A program made the translations under genes and the position numbers. A model generated the notes under the pieces. It did no database searches and was not told the DNA's origin. It worked only from the letters and a program-made list of their open reading frames with translations. This document shows positions 18,141 through 28,140 of a stretch of DNA of 64,000 nt, one piece after another. Numbering within the stretch: the stretch's first letter is position 1; every line of letters starts with the position of its first letter. This DNA is from an uncultured Pelagibacteraceae bacterium (GTDB lineage: Bacteria > Pseudomonadota > Alphaproteobacteria > Pelagibacterales > Pelagibacteraceae), in NCBI GenBank assembly GCA_902545035.1, contig CACCEJ010000002.1, positions 22,706 through 86,705 on the forward strand, read 5' to 3'.

Positions 18141-19286
18141 ATGTCTATCGACTATAGACAAATTAAAAAATATTCTTCATTTATCAAAAATAAAAATTAC
18201 TCGTTCAGTAGAGAAAAAATATTAAATGTATTAGACAAAAGTATTATTGATAAAGCATATAATATAATATCCAATTGGGAAACTTATACCCCTACCCCTC
18301 TTCTCAATTTAAACAAACTTTCAAAAGATCTAGGACTAAAAAATATTTTTTATAAAGATGAATCGAAAAGGTTTGGCCTCAAATCATTTAAAGCTCTTGG
18401 TGGTGCTTATGCTGTAGAGCAAGTCTCTTCTGAAAACAAAAATGTAGTTGTGGCAACTGCAACCGCAGGGAATCATGGCAAATCAGTTGCATGGGGAGCA
18501 AAAAGATTGGGAATTGCCTGCAAAATCTTCATAAGTGAATTTGTTAGCGATACACGTGCTGATGAAATGAGAAAACTTGGTGCCGATGTAATTCAAGTTA
18601 AAGGGAACTATGAAAACTCTCTAAATGAGTGCATTAAACAATCCAAAAAAAATGGCTGGGAAATTGTGCAAGATGTGGCATGGGAAAATTATCTCAAAGT
18701 TCCAAAACTAACGATGGCTGGATATTCTGTGATGATTGAAGAAATATCAAAACAAACTGATCATTATATTACACACATCTTTTTACAGGCAGGTGTCGGA
18801 GGTATGGCATCTGGAGTGATAGCAGGTGTTGCAAGATATTTTAAAAGAATTCCTAAAATTATTATTATTGAGCCAGAAAATGCAGATTGTGTATTGAAAA
18901 GTATTGAAGCTGGAAAACTCACAAAAGTTGAAATTGAAAAAGAAAGTATTATGGGTGGAATGTCTTGTGGAGAAGTATCATTAGTCCCATGGCAAATTCT
19001 TAAGAATTCTGTAAATAATTGTCTAAGTATTCCTGATGATGACATTCCGTTATCAGTTGCAATGTTGGCTAAAGGATACTTTGGAGATGAAAGAATTATT
19101 GCAGGCGAATGTTCAGCGCCTGCTGTAATAAGTCTAAACGTAAGTTGCAATAACGAACAAATTAAGAAAGATCTTGAATTAGACATGAATGCAAATGTTT
19201 TATTGATTGGATGTGAAGGTAATACAGACATAAAATTATATAACGAACTTCTATCCAAAGGATCAGAAAAGTTGTCATATGTCTGA
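18141..19286 (+). CDS. dpaL: diaminopropionate ammonia-lyase-like PLP enzyme
   Basis: TPLLNLNKLSKDLGLKNIFYKDESKRFGLKSFKALGGAYAV; TATAGNHGKSVAWGAKRLG; QDVAWENYLKVPKLTMAGY. Confidence 0.8.
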   Translation: MSIDYRQIKKYSSFIKNKNYSFSREKILNVLDKSIIDKAYNIISNWETYTPTPLLNLNKLSKDLGLKNIFYKDESKRFGLKSFKALGGAYAVEQVSSENKNVVVATATAGNHGKSVAWGAKRLGIACKIFISEFVSDTRADEMRKLGADVIQVKGNYENSLNECIKQSKKNGWEIVQDVAWENYLKVPKLTMAGYSVMIEEISKQTDHYITHIFLQAGVGGMASGVIAGVARYFKRIPKIIIIEPENADCVLKSIEAGKLTKVEIEKESIMGGMSCGEVSLVPWQILKNSVNNCLSIPDDDIPLSVAMLAKGYFGDERIIAGECSAPAVISLNVSCNNEQIKKDLELDMNANVLLIGCEGNTDIKLYNELLSKGSEKLSYV

Positions 19287-20703
19287 TAAAGCTCTTGTTT
19301 GGATAAGAGATGATTTTCGCATTAACAATAATGATGCATTAACTTATGCTACAAATAATCATGACCTTGTAACTGCAGTTTTCATTTTTAATAATAATAT
19401 TTTTGATAATAAAAGAGAGGCACAAAAATGGTGGCTAAGTAAATCTTTGGAAAGTTTTAGATCTGATTTAAAAAAATTCAATATTGGATTAGAAATAATT
19501 AAAGATGATCAAATTAATTTTTTTTCTAAATTAAAATCTAATAACAAAATTTCTATTTATTGGAATAAAGTTTATGAACCTGTTGAACTAGATAAAGATA
19601 AAAAAATTGGAAAAGATTTAACTGTTAAAGAAATAAATTTTAAATACTTTAAGGGGAATGTTCTAAATGAATATAATAAAATTACTAAAAATGATGGAAC
19701 ACCTTTTAAAGTTTATAGTCCTTTTTGGAGAAATGCAGAGCAATATTATTTAGATAGACTTCCAGATAAAATAAACAAAATCAAAAAATGTAAAAAGATA
19801 GAAGTGCTATTTAAAAAACAAATAAAATCTGAAGAGATTTTACCTAAGTCAAAATGGTATATGAAGTTTGAGAAATACTGGATACCCTCAGAAAAAAAAG
19901 CTCATGAATACTTAGATAACTTTGTAAATAAAAACATATTAAATTACGGTGTAGATCGTGACTTTCCATCTATTGATGGAACATCAAAACTTTCTCCATA
20001 TATTAGAAATGGACAGATTAATGTTGGTGATATCTGGGAGAAATGTAAAAAATTAAAGTCTAAAAATGTAAGTGTGAAAAAATATACCAATGAAATTGGT
20101 TGGAGAGAGTTTTCACATAGTCTTATTAATTACTTTCCAGAAATGCTAAAGGGAAATTTAAGAAAAGAATTTGATAATTTCCCGTGGGTTAATAATGCTA
20201 AATTTTTAAATGCATGGAAAAAAGGAATGACGGGCTATCCAATTGTTGATGCTGGAATGAGGGAGTTATACGAAACAGGATGGATGCATAATCGAATTAG
20301 AATGGTTGTTGGTTCTTTTTTAGTTAAACATTTAAGAATTAATTGGAAAGAAGGAGAAAAATATTTCAGAAATTGTCTACTTGATTTTAATGAAGCAAAT
20401 AATGTTGCTCAATGGCAATGGGTAGCTGGATGTGGAGCTGATGCTGCTCCATATTTCAGAATTTTTAACCCTATTTTACAGGGTGAAAAATTCGATAAAC
20501 AAGGAGAATATGTAAAAAAATGGGTTCCTGAATTAAAAAAAGTGCCTACAAAATTTATTCACAAACCTTGGGAAATGGAAAGAAAATACCAAGAAGCAAT
20601 AAATACTATTATAGGTTCCGATTATCCTATGCCAATTGTTATCCATGAAAAGGCTAGGAATGATGCTTTGAGTGCTTTTCATTCTATTAAGAAAAAAAAC
20701 TAA
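19279..20703 (+). CDS. phrB: deoxyribodipyrimidine photolyase
   Basis: ALVWIRDDFRINNNDAL; WREFSHSLINYFPEM; GYPIVDAGMRELYETGWMHNRIRMVVGSFLVKHL. Confidence 0.93.
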   Translation: MSDKALVWIRDDFRINNNDALTYATNNHDLVTAVFIFNNNIFDNKREAQKWWLSKSLESFRSDLKKFNIGLEIIKDDQINFFSKLKSNNKISIYWNKVYEPVELDKDKKIGKDLTVKEINFKYFKGNVLNEYNKITKNDGTPFKVYSPFWRNAEQYYLDRLPDKINKIKKCKKIEVLFKKQIKSEEILPKSKWYMKFEKYWIPSEKKAHEYLDNFVNKNILNYGVDRDFPSIDGTSKLSPYIRNGQINVGDIWEKCKKLKSKNVSVKKYTNEIGWREFSHSLINYFPEMLKGNLRKEFDNFPWVNNAKFLNAWKKGMTGYPIVDAGMRELYETGWMHNRIRMVVGSFLVKHLRINWKEGEKYFRNCLLDFNEANNVAQWQWVAGCGADAAPYFRIFNPILQGEKFDKQGEYVKKWVPELKKVPTKFIHKPWEMERKYQEAINTIIGSDYPMPIVIHEKARNDALSAFHSIKKKN

Positions 20704-21119
20704 TCCCCTAAAAAATGATGTATTACGGTTCGTATAGTTGGGTCTAATCTATGCTCAAATAGATAAATACCTTGCCAAGTTCCTAATAGAATTTCATTTT
20801 TTCTAATGCTGAAAGAAATTTGATTATTAGTTAAAGCTGATTTTATATGAGCAGGCATATCATCCTTACCTTCTGTAGTATGAATATATAATGAATTGTC
20901 CATAGGCACTAACTTATTGAAATAATTTATTAAATCAGTTTGAACATCTGGATCTGCATTTTCTTGAACTATTAAAGATGCACTTGTATGTTGAATTGAT
21001 AAATTCAAAATACCATTTTTAAAATTATTTTTTTTGACCCACTCAATTGTTTTATCTGTAAATTCATAAAGTTTTTGACCACTTGTGTTGATTTTTAGAT
21101 TGTAAAACTCTTGTATCAT
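20700..21119 (-). CDS. YjbQ/UPF0047 family protein
   Basis: GILNLSIQHTSASLIVQENADPDV; GTWQGIYLFEHR. Confidence 0.88.
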   Translation of the reverse strand: MIQEFYNLKINTSGQKLYEFTDKTIEWVKKNNFKNGILNLSIQHTSASLIVQENADPDVQTDLINYFNKLVPMDNSLYIHTTEGKDDMPAHIKSALTNNQISFSIRKNEILLGTWQGIYLFEHRLDPTIRTVIHHFLGD

Positions 21120-21122
21120 ATA

Positions 21123-22175
21123 TTAATTTAACTTTTGCGACGTCATTTCGTATAAACGACTAACAGTTCTTTTAAATGGCTCTTTAAGGATTTTTGCTGA
21201 ACAAATTGAGTTTAAATCTACTTTAGATTTAATCATTAATGGTATTTTTTTTTCATAAATAATATCTATAAATGTTATAAATCTTTGTTGTTGATTAGAG
21301 TTACCTTCATTAAAATTAGGCAGATTTTCAATAAAAATTAAATCACTTTCTTTTGCAATCTCAATATAATCTTCAGATCCTAAGTTTTTATTACATATTT
21401 CGTCAAAAGTGAATTTGATAACTCTTTCATAATAGTTTCTAATTTTTAGTTTACGGCCTTTAACATCTAAAATTTTAGATGTTTTGTTTTTACCTTTTGT
21501 CATTTTTCTAAAAAACTTATTAAATCTAAAGTTTGAAGATTTATCTATAGGAGATAAAAATCTATCCAAGGTTATATTTTTATTAGTTCTATAATCTTCA
21601 TCAATATTAAGTTCTATTTCTGAACAATTACTTTCTAAAACTTTAATAAATGGTAAAAATTGGTCTCTTTGAAGTCCATTTTTATACAAATCTTTCACAT
21701 TTGTATTTGAGGAAAAAATTACTCTTAACTTATTTTCGAATATCTTTTCAAATAATCTACCTAATATCATTGCATCTACAATATTGGTAACTTGAAATTC
21801 ATCAAAATAAATTAATTTTGTTTTTTTTGACAAATCTTTTACAAATTTGTCTAAACCATTATCTTTTCCGCTTTCTTTGTTTTTATGCACATATTCATGA
21901 AATTTGATCATAAACTCATTGAAATGTAATCTTGTTTTTTTTTCTTTTAAAGAATTAAAAAAAAAATTTAAAATCATTGTTTTACCGACACCGACATCTC
22001 CAACTAAATAAAAACCTAATTTATTATTTTTTTCTGGAAATATTTTTTTAATAAAAGATTGTTTGAAGTTTAGATTATAAAATTCACTTAATTTTTTGAT
22101 AATACTAATTTGATTTTGATTAATTTCATATTCGTTGTCTTCACAAAATTTTAGGAAAGAATTATTTAAATTCAT
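21123..22175 (-). CDS. zapE: AFG1/ZapE-family ATPase
   Basis: Walker A GFYLVGDVGVGKTMILNFFF; Walker B LIYFDEFQVTNIVDAMILGRLFE. Confidence 0.88.
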   Translation of the reverse strand: MNLNNSFLKFCEDNEYEINQNQISIIKKLSEFYNLNFKQSFIKKIFPEKNNKLGFYLVGDVGVGKTMILNFFFNSLKEKKTRLHFNEFMIKFHEYVHKNKESGKDNGLDKFVKDLSKKTKLIYFDEFQVTNIVDAMILGRLFEKIFENKLRVIFSSNTNVKDLYKNGLQRDQFLPFIKVLESNCSEIELNIDEDYRTNKNITLDRFLSPIDKSSNFRFNKFFRKMTKGKNKTSKILDVKGRKLKIRNYYERVIKFTFDEICNKNLGSEDYIEIAKESDLIFIENLPNFNEGNSNQQQRFITFIDIIYEKKIPLMIKSKVDLNSICSAKILKEPFKRTVSRLYEMTSQKLN

Positions 22176-22600
22176 TTTTTAGTTTTAAAGTCTATTCCAT
22201 ATTCCGATCTCGGTCCTTTTCTAAGTCCATATGGGCCAGCTATGAAAATAGTTAAAGGTCTGGTACCTGGTTCTAAGTCGACTCTGTGAAAATTATTTGC
22301 AGATCTAAATCCTATATAACCTGGTGCCCTCCAAACTTTACCTGTTTTCAAAGTTTCCCAGTATCCACCTCTGAGTATTATTGTTACAAAAGGAAATAGA
22401 TGATTGTGAACACCATCTCCATGATCATCATCTAACATTTCATGTATTAAAATATTAAATGGAAACCACTTTGGTCGATGCCGAAACAATAAATAATATC
22501 TATTCATCCATGGTTTTGCTTTTTCATACTCGGGGTGTGATGGGCCTCTATCTAATACTACTTTTTTTCTTCCTAATTTTTCAAGAATTTTTAAAAACAT
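22172..22600 (-). CDS. cupin-like hypothetical protein
   Basis: HNHLFPFVTIILRGGYWET...RVDLEPGTRPLTIFIAGP. Confidence 0.6.
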   Translation of the reverse strand: MFLKILEKLGRKKVVLDRGPSHPEYEKAKPWMNRYYLLFRHRPKWFPFNILIHEMLDDDHGDGVHNHLFPFVTIILRGGYWETLKTGKVWRAPGYIGFRSANNFHRVDLEPGTRPLTIFIAGPYGLRKGPRSEYGIDFKTKK

Positions 22601-23871
22601 TAATTAATTTTAGCTATTCCATTATTTTTAATCAAATACATATTATTTCGCAGAATATATGGTCTAGAAATTTTCGAATTGTGAATTTTTATTATTTTAT
22701 CTTGAACACCTGTTGTGGATTTAATGACTACTAACCTTCCATTGCTTAATGAAATATAAATTTTATTTTTTCCATGAATAAATCCTATCGGTTTTATATT
22801 TTCTTTTTTTTTAAAGTTTTTTAATACATCAGTTATTCTTATTATATTACCAGTTAAGTCATCTATAATAAAAAGATATCCTTCATTGGATACTGTAAAA
22901 ATTAAATTTTCAATAACTGTTGGTCTTAAACTTGAATTTATTGATTGAGCCCATTTTATAATTCCAGTTCTTGCATCAATTGAAAAAAACTCATTTTTAT
23001 TATTAGAAAAATAAATTGTATCATTTTCAAAAACTAAATCTGAATTTTCAAGACTGAAAGCATTTTGATATATTGTATTTGTTTGAGTAGGTGTTTGCCA
23101 TATAAGACTTCCATTATTAACATCAAGAGCTGTTGTATCACCTAAATTATTTACAAAAAAAACAATTTCATCTCGAACAACTATTGATAATTTTTTTTCT
23201 GATTTTATAAATGAATTTTCTGTCTGAAAATTCCATATTTCCTCTCCATTTTTAGATGATATGGCTCTTAAAACATTATCAAAATCGACGGCAAAAAATA
23301 TATCTTTGAATGTTTTAATATCAGAATTAAATGATGAATCACTATATTTAGACCATAAAATTTTTCCACTATTTAAGTCCACTGAATACATTTTTGATAA
23401 GTTATCATTTACTATCAGCTTATTATCTATCTGTGCAAAATATAAAATGGGATTGAGTTTTTTTTCTTTTTTATCATAATTATTTATTTTCCATATCTCT
23501 TTTAAATTTTCATTTAATTTAAAAATTGTACCCTTACCATCAAAAAAAATTATTTCATTCGAATTTGTAAAAAATAATTCAGGTTGATAAGACTCGAATT
23601 TTTTTATCTTGCTAAATTTATAATTTGATATTCTATTAAAATTTGTATCAAAGTTAATATTGCCATTGCTGTTTGTTTTATTATTTAGAAATGACCTGTT
23701 TTTAAAGTTAGTTAACGATTTTATTTTTAAGTCTACATTTAATTCCTTTTTGATAGGGTCTATTTTTTTAAAAATATTTATAGATTTTTCACTTAAATCT
23801 TTATCATTTTTTGAAAGGTTACAACTAGTTAAGAATATTAGAATTAATATATATAGAAACTTATTAATCAC
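22600..23871 (-). CDS. PQQ-like beta-propeller lipoprotein (BamB-like)
   Basis: lipobox ILIFLTSC; repeats LNSGKILWSK, KNGEEIWNF, NNGSLIWQT, RTGIIKWAQ. Confidence 0.75.
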   Translation of the reverse strand: MINKFLYILILIFLTSCNLSKNDKDLSEKSINIFKKIDPIKKELNVDLKIKSLTNFKNRSFLNNKTNSNGNINFDTNFNRISNYKFSKIKKFESYQPELFFTNSNEIIFFDGKGTIFKLNENLKEIWKINNYDKKEKKLNPILYFAQIDNKLIVNDNLSKMYSVDLNSGKILWSKYSDSSFNSDIKTFKDIFFAVDFDNVLRAISSKNGEEIWNFQTENSFIKSEKKLSIVVRDEIVFFVNNLGDTTALDVNNGSLIWQTPTQTNTIYQNAFSLENSDLVFENDTIYFSNNKNEFFSIDARTGIIKWAQSINSSLRPTVIENLIFTVSNEGYLFIIDDLTGNIIRITDVLKNFKKKENIKPIGFIHGKNKIYISLSNGRLVVIKSTTGVQDKIIKIHNSKISRPYILRNNMYLIKNNGIAKIN

Positions 23872-24508
23872 TGAATTCTGAACGTAATCTTTTTTGAACT
23901 TCTAGTTTTAGTTTTGGACTTAAATTTTCAATTTTCATTAGTTGATCAAAAAAATCTTTAGATTTTTGTTTTTGGTTTTTAGCTAAATAATATTCTGCCA
24001 TTAAGTACATTGACTGGGGTTTCCAAATACTTTCTGATTTAATAACAGGATTAAGAATATTTAATAATTGGTTTTCATCAGCAAAATCTGAATTAAAGAG
24101 ACCTTTTTTATAAATTGTTAAATTTTTTATTTCTTTATCAAGGCCTATTTCATTTATCAAAAAATCAAAATATGAATTAATATCATCTTTTGAGGATATT
24201 AAATCATTATCCAATAAGTAAAAAAAAGCTAGTGGAGCGTAAGTTTTATCCTTAGTGCTTATTATTTCAATTAGATTTTCATTTATATTTTGTTTTTGTC
24301 CATTCTCAAAATTTATAACAATTAAATTAAATTTATTTGCTAATTTTTCTTTACTTCTAGAGTTAAACTCTTTGTAACCAAAAAAACTAATTAATAGTAA
24401 TATAATTAATAACACAAAGGTAATTAATTGTTTTCTTTTTGAAATTAAAAAATTTTTAAATTTTTCAATTCTTGTATTTGTGTTAATAATTTCTATTTCC
24501 TCATCCAT
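23864..24508 (-). CDS. membrane-anchored TPR-like protein (YfgM-like)
   Basis: N-terminal TM then helical repeats; upstream of the BamB-like gene. Confidence 0.6.
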   Translation of the reverse strand: MDEEIEIINTNTRIEKFKNFLISKRKQLITFVLLIILLLISFFGYKEFNSRSKEKLANKFNLIVINFENGQKQNINENLIEIISTKDKTYAPLAFFYLLDNDLISSKDDINSYFDFLINEIGLDKEIKNLTIYKKGLFNSDFADENQLLNILNPVIKSESIWKPQSMYLMAEYYLAKNQKQKSKDFFDQLMKIENLSPKLKLEVQKRLRSEFSD

Positions 24509-27176
24509 TAATCATATTCCTTAGAACAAATTGCAGAATACCACCATTTTTATAGTATTCTAACTCATTTTTGGTATCTATTCTGCATAACATTTTAATT
24601 TTTTTAATGTCACCTGTGCTATATTTAATTTCAGCATCTAATTGATCTCCTGGATTTATTCCTTTTTCAAGACCTAAAATTGATATCAATTCAGAACCTT
24701 TTAAATTTAAATTCTGTCTATTCATTTTTTCAATAAATTGTAATGGTAGGACTCCCATTCCAATAAGGTTTGATCTGTGAATTCTCTCAAAGCTTTCGGC
24801 TATGACAGCTTTAACACCAAGCAGTTTTGTTCCCTTTGCAGCCCAATCTCTTGAAGAACCAGTTCCGTATTCTTTACCTCCAAATACTACTAGATCAACT
24901 CCCCTTTTTTTATACTCTACAACCGCATCGTAAATTGGCATAACTTTTTCTTCGGGATATAATTTTGTAAAGCCTCCTTCAGTACCTGGAGCCATTTCAT
25001 TTTTAATTCTAATATTTGCAAATGTACCTCTCATCATAACCTCATGATTCCCTCTTCTTGAACCATATGAATTATAATCCTTGGGTAAAATTTGATGCTT
25101 CATGAAATAATTTCCTGTTGGACTTTCTTTTTGAATATTTCCTGCTGGAGAAATATGATCTGTGGTAACCATATCTCCTAGAATTAACAAAGGTCTTGCA
25201 TCTTTAATATCTTTAAAGCCTTCAGGTTCATCTGGTAAATTTTCAAAAAAAGGAGGTTTTTTTACATAAGTAGAATTCTCTTCCCAATTATAAATACTCC
25301 CTTTATCAACTTTAATTTTTTGCCATTGCACTGGTCCCTTAGAGACATTTGAGTATCTATTTACAAACATTTCTGGGTTCAATGAATCTTTTAGAGTATC
25401 CTCTATTTCTTTATTTGAAGGCCAAATATCTTTCAGGTAAATATCTTTTCCATTACTATCTTTGCCTAAAGGATCTTTATATAGATCTATTCTCATTGAT
25501 CCAGCAATTGCATAAGCCACAACTAAAGGAGGAGAAGCCAAATAGTTTGCCTTAACTAATGGTGAAATTCTACCCTCAAAATTTCTATTTCCTGATAAAA
25601 CTGAAACGGCATATAAATTTTTTTCTTTAACAGCTTGGGAGATATTATCTGGAAGAGGTCCAGAGTTACCAATACAAGTTGTACAGCCATAACCAACTAA
25701 ATTAAAACCTAGTTGATCTAAATATTTGCTTAAACCAGCTTTGTCTAAATAGTCAGTTACTACTTGAGATCCTGGTGCTAAAGAAGTTTTAACCCATGGT
25801 TTAACTATTAATCCTTTCTTTATGGCATTTTTAGCTAATAATCCTGCACCAATTAGTACATTTGGATTTGAAGTATTCGTACATGAAGTGATTGCTGCAA
25901 TCAAAATATCACCATCCTTTATCTCAAAATCAGCACCATCAACTTTAGCAATAGTAGGTTCTATTTTTTTACATACATCCTCAAAGACTTTTATAAAATT
26001 TTTAGAGGCATCTGTTAAAAGAACTTTATCTTGTGGTCTTTTTGGTCCTGATATTGTTGGTACTACTGTAGACATATCTAAAGACAAAGTATCTGTAAAT
26101 ACCATATCATCACTTGCCCATAAATTTTGTTCTTTTGCATATTGTTCTACAATCTGAATATTTTCTTTAGATCTTCCAGAAAATTCTAAGTATTTTAAAG
26201 TTTCCTCATCTATTGGAAAGAATCCACATGTTGCGCCATATTCAGGAGCCATATTCGCAATAGTTGCTCTATCTGCAAGTGTTAAATTTTTGAGCCCTTC
26301 ACCATAAAATTCTACAAACTTTCCAACAACGCCCTTGTCTCTCAGCATTTTAACTACAGTTAATACAAGATCTGTAGCGGTTGTGCCTTCAGGTAATTTT
26401 TTTTTCATTTCAAATCCGATAACCTCTGGTATCAACATAGATATTGGTTGACCTAGCATTCCTGCTTCTGCCTCAATTCCTCCTACTCCCCAACCAAGTA
26501 CTGATAAACCATTAACCATGGTCGTATGACTGTCAGTTCCAACTAGTGTATCAGGAAATAAGTATTCTTTTTTTTCAAACTTTTCATTCCATACTACTTT
26601 TGATAAATATTCCAAATTTACTTGATGGCAAATTCCAGTTCCGGGTGGAACAATTCTAAAATTATTAAATGCTTGTTGTCCCCACTTTAAAAAGGAATAT
26701 CTTTCAAAGTTTCTATCAAATTCGATATCAACATTTTCTTTTAATGAATTCTTTGTTGCAAACTTATCTACTTGCACAGAATGATCAATTACCAAATCTA
26801 CTGAAGAAAGTGGATTAATCTTATTTGGGTCCTTATTTTTTTCTTTAACTGTGTCTCTCATTGCAGCAAGGTCAGCAACAGCTGGTATACCGGTATAGTC
26901 TTGTAAAAGCACTCTTGCAGGTCTATATGCAATTTCGGTTTTAGATTTTTTTGTATTTAACCAATCTTTAATTGATAATATTTGTTGTTTATTTACAGTA
27001 ATATTGTCCTCATATCTTAGAAGATTCTCAAGTAAAACTTTAATTGATTTTGGTAATTTGCTAATACCTTCTAAGCCATTTTTTTCAGCTTTTTTTAAAG
27101 AATAAATAGAATAATTTTTTCCATTTATATTAAGTTCTTTTAGTGAATTGAAAGAATTTTGATTTCCAGGCTTCAT
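24501..27176 (-). CDS. acnA: aconitate hydratase
   Basis: VGTDSHTTMVNGLSVLGWGVGGIEAEA; AITSCTNTSNPNVLIGAGLLAKNA; GGKEYGTGSSRDWAAKGTKLLGVKAVIAESFERIHRSNLIGMGVLPL. Confidence 0.97.
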   Translation of the reverse strand: MKPGNQNSFNSLKELNINGKNYSIYSLKKAEKNGLEGISKLPKSIKVLLENLLRYEDNITVNKQQILSIKDWLNTKKSKTEIAYRPARVLLQDYTGIPAVADLAAMRDTVKEKNKDPNKINPLSSVDLVIDHSVQVDKFATKNSLKENVDIEFDRNFERYSFLKWGQQAFNNFRIVPPGTGICHQVNLEYLSKVVWNEKFEKKEYLFPDTLVGTDSHTTMVNGLSVLGWGVGGIEAEAGMLGQPISMLIPEVIGFEMKKKLPEGTTATDLVLTVVKMLRDKGVVGKFVEFYGEGLKNLTLADRATIANMAPEYGATCGFFPIDEETLKYLEFSGRSKENIQIVEQYAKEQNLWASDDMVFTDTLSLDMSTVVPTISGPKRPQDKVLLTDASKNFIKVFEDVCKKIEPTIAKVDGADFEIKDGDILIAAITSCTNTSNPNVLIGAGLLAKNAIKKGLIVKPWVKTSLAPGSQVVTDYLDKAGLSKYLDQLGFNLVGYGCTTCIGNSGPLPDNISQAVKEKNLYAVSVLSGNRNFEGRISPLVKANYLASPPLVVAYAIAGSMRIDLYKDPLGKDSNGKDIYLKDIWPSNKEIEDTLKDSLNPEMFVNRYSNVSKGPVQWQKIKVDKGSIYNWEENSTYVKKPPFFENLPDEPEGFKDIKDARPLLILGDMVTTDHISPAGNIQKESPTGNYFMKHQILPKDYNSYGSRRGNHEVMMRGTFANIRIKNEMAPGTEGGFTKLYPEEKVMPIYDAVVEYKKRGVDLVVFGGKEYGTGSSRDWAAKGTKLLGVKAVIAESFERIHRSNLIGMGVLPLQFIEKMNRQNLNLKGSELISILGLEKGINPGDQLDAEIKYSTGDIKKIKMLCRIDTKNELEYYKNGGILQFVLRNMING

Positions 27177-27180
27177 AATA

Positions 27181-27771
27181 CTAGTAATAAAAAGTTGCTA
27201 TACAGCTTAGTAAGAGTGCCGACATAACATAATTAAACCATTTAATAAATTTCTCATTTGTCGCGAATTTCCTCATAAATTTTCCAATTATTGTCCAAAA
27301 AATAATACTAATAACTGCAAATATGAAAGCAATACCTAATAACCAAATTGAATATGAAATGAAATTACTACCTGATTCTACATATGTTGAGACTGCAATT
27401 ATTGCAACTATCACACCTTTTGGATTTAAAAATTGATAAAGAAAAGTCTCCATAAAATTTACTGGTCTTAATTTTTCATTTTCATCTGAAGATTTTGAGA
27501 ATGATATCTTGTATGACAAATATATTAAAAATGCTGTACCAGTAAAAATTAAACCTTTTTGAATTATAGGATAAAGCTTAAAAATATTTATTAATCCAAA
27601 ATTAATAACTCCCAACATGAATGTAAAACCAAAAATTACTCCCAACATTAAAGGAATTGTTTTTTTGAACCCATGATTAAATCCTGAATGCGAAGCTACA
27701 ATATTATTTGGTCCAGGTGAGCAACTTGTCACAAACATAAATAAACAAAGAGACAGCAATTCAGGATGCAT
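27181..27771 (-). CDS. LysE-family translocator
   Basis: TSCSPGPNNIVASHSGFNHGFKKTIPLMLGV; multi-TM. Confidence 0.82.
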   Translation of the reverse strand: MHPELLSLCLFMFVTSCSPGPNNIVASHSGFNHGFKKTIPLMLGVIFGFTFMLGVINFGLINIFKLYPIIQKGLIFTGTAFLIYLSYKISFSKSSDENEKLRPVNFMETFLYQFLNPKGVIVAIIAVSTYVESGSNFISYSIWLLGIAFIFAVISIIFWTIIGKFMRKFATNEKFIKWFNYVMSALLLSCIATFYY

Positions 27772-27773
27772 TA

Positions 27774-28115
27774 CTATGCTACAGGCAAACCATTTTCAAC
27801 TTTTTGAGATGGATGAACAAGTACAACTTTGCCTTCCTTGTCAATAGAGCCAAGAATTAAAACTTGAGAAACAATACCTGCTATATTTTTTTCAGGAAAG
27901 TTACAAACTCCTATAACTTGCTTTCCAACTAAGTTTTCTTCATTGTAATAATGAGTTATCTGTGCAGATGATTGTTTAACTCCTATTTCTTTTCCAAAAT
28001 CTACTTCAACAACTAGTGATGGTTTTCTAGCTTTTTCATTTTTTTTTACTGATATTACCGTTCCTACTCTAATGTCTACTTTGTCATATGTATCGTATGT
28101 TATTTGTTCTTTCAT
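27774..28115 (-). CDS. tRNA-binding/CsaA-like protein
   Basis: VDIRVGTVISVKKNEKARKPSLVVEVDFG...QVIGVCNFPEKNIAG. Confidence 0.88.
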   Translation of the reverse strand: MKEQITYDTYDKVDIRVGTVISVKKNEKARKPSLVVEVDFGKEIGVKQSSAQITHYYNEENLVGKQVIGVCNFPEKNIAGIVSQVLILGSIDKEGKVVLVHPSQKVENGLPVA

Positions 28116-28140
28116 AAATTTAATATATAATTAATAATTG

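Noticed and set aside
18764-19258. 164-aa ORF on - inside the DAPAL gene
   Set aside because: Long but antisense to conserved PLP-enzyme sequence; codon-bias shadow
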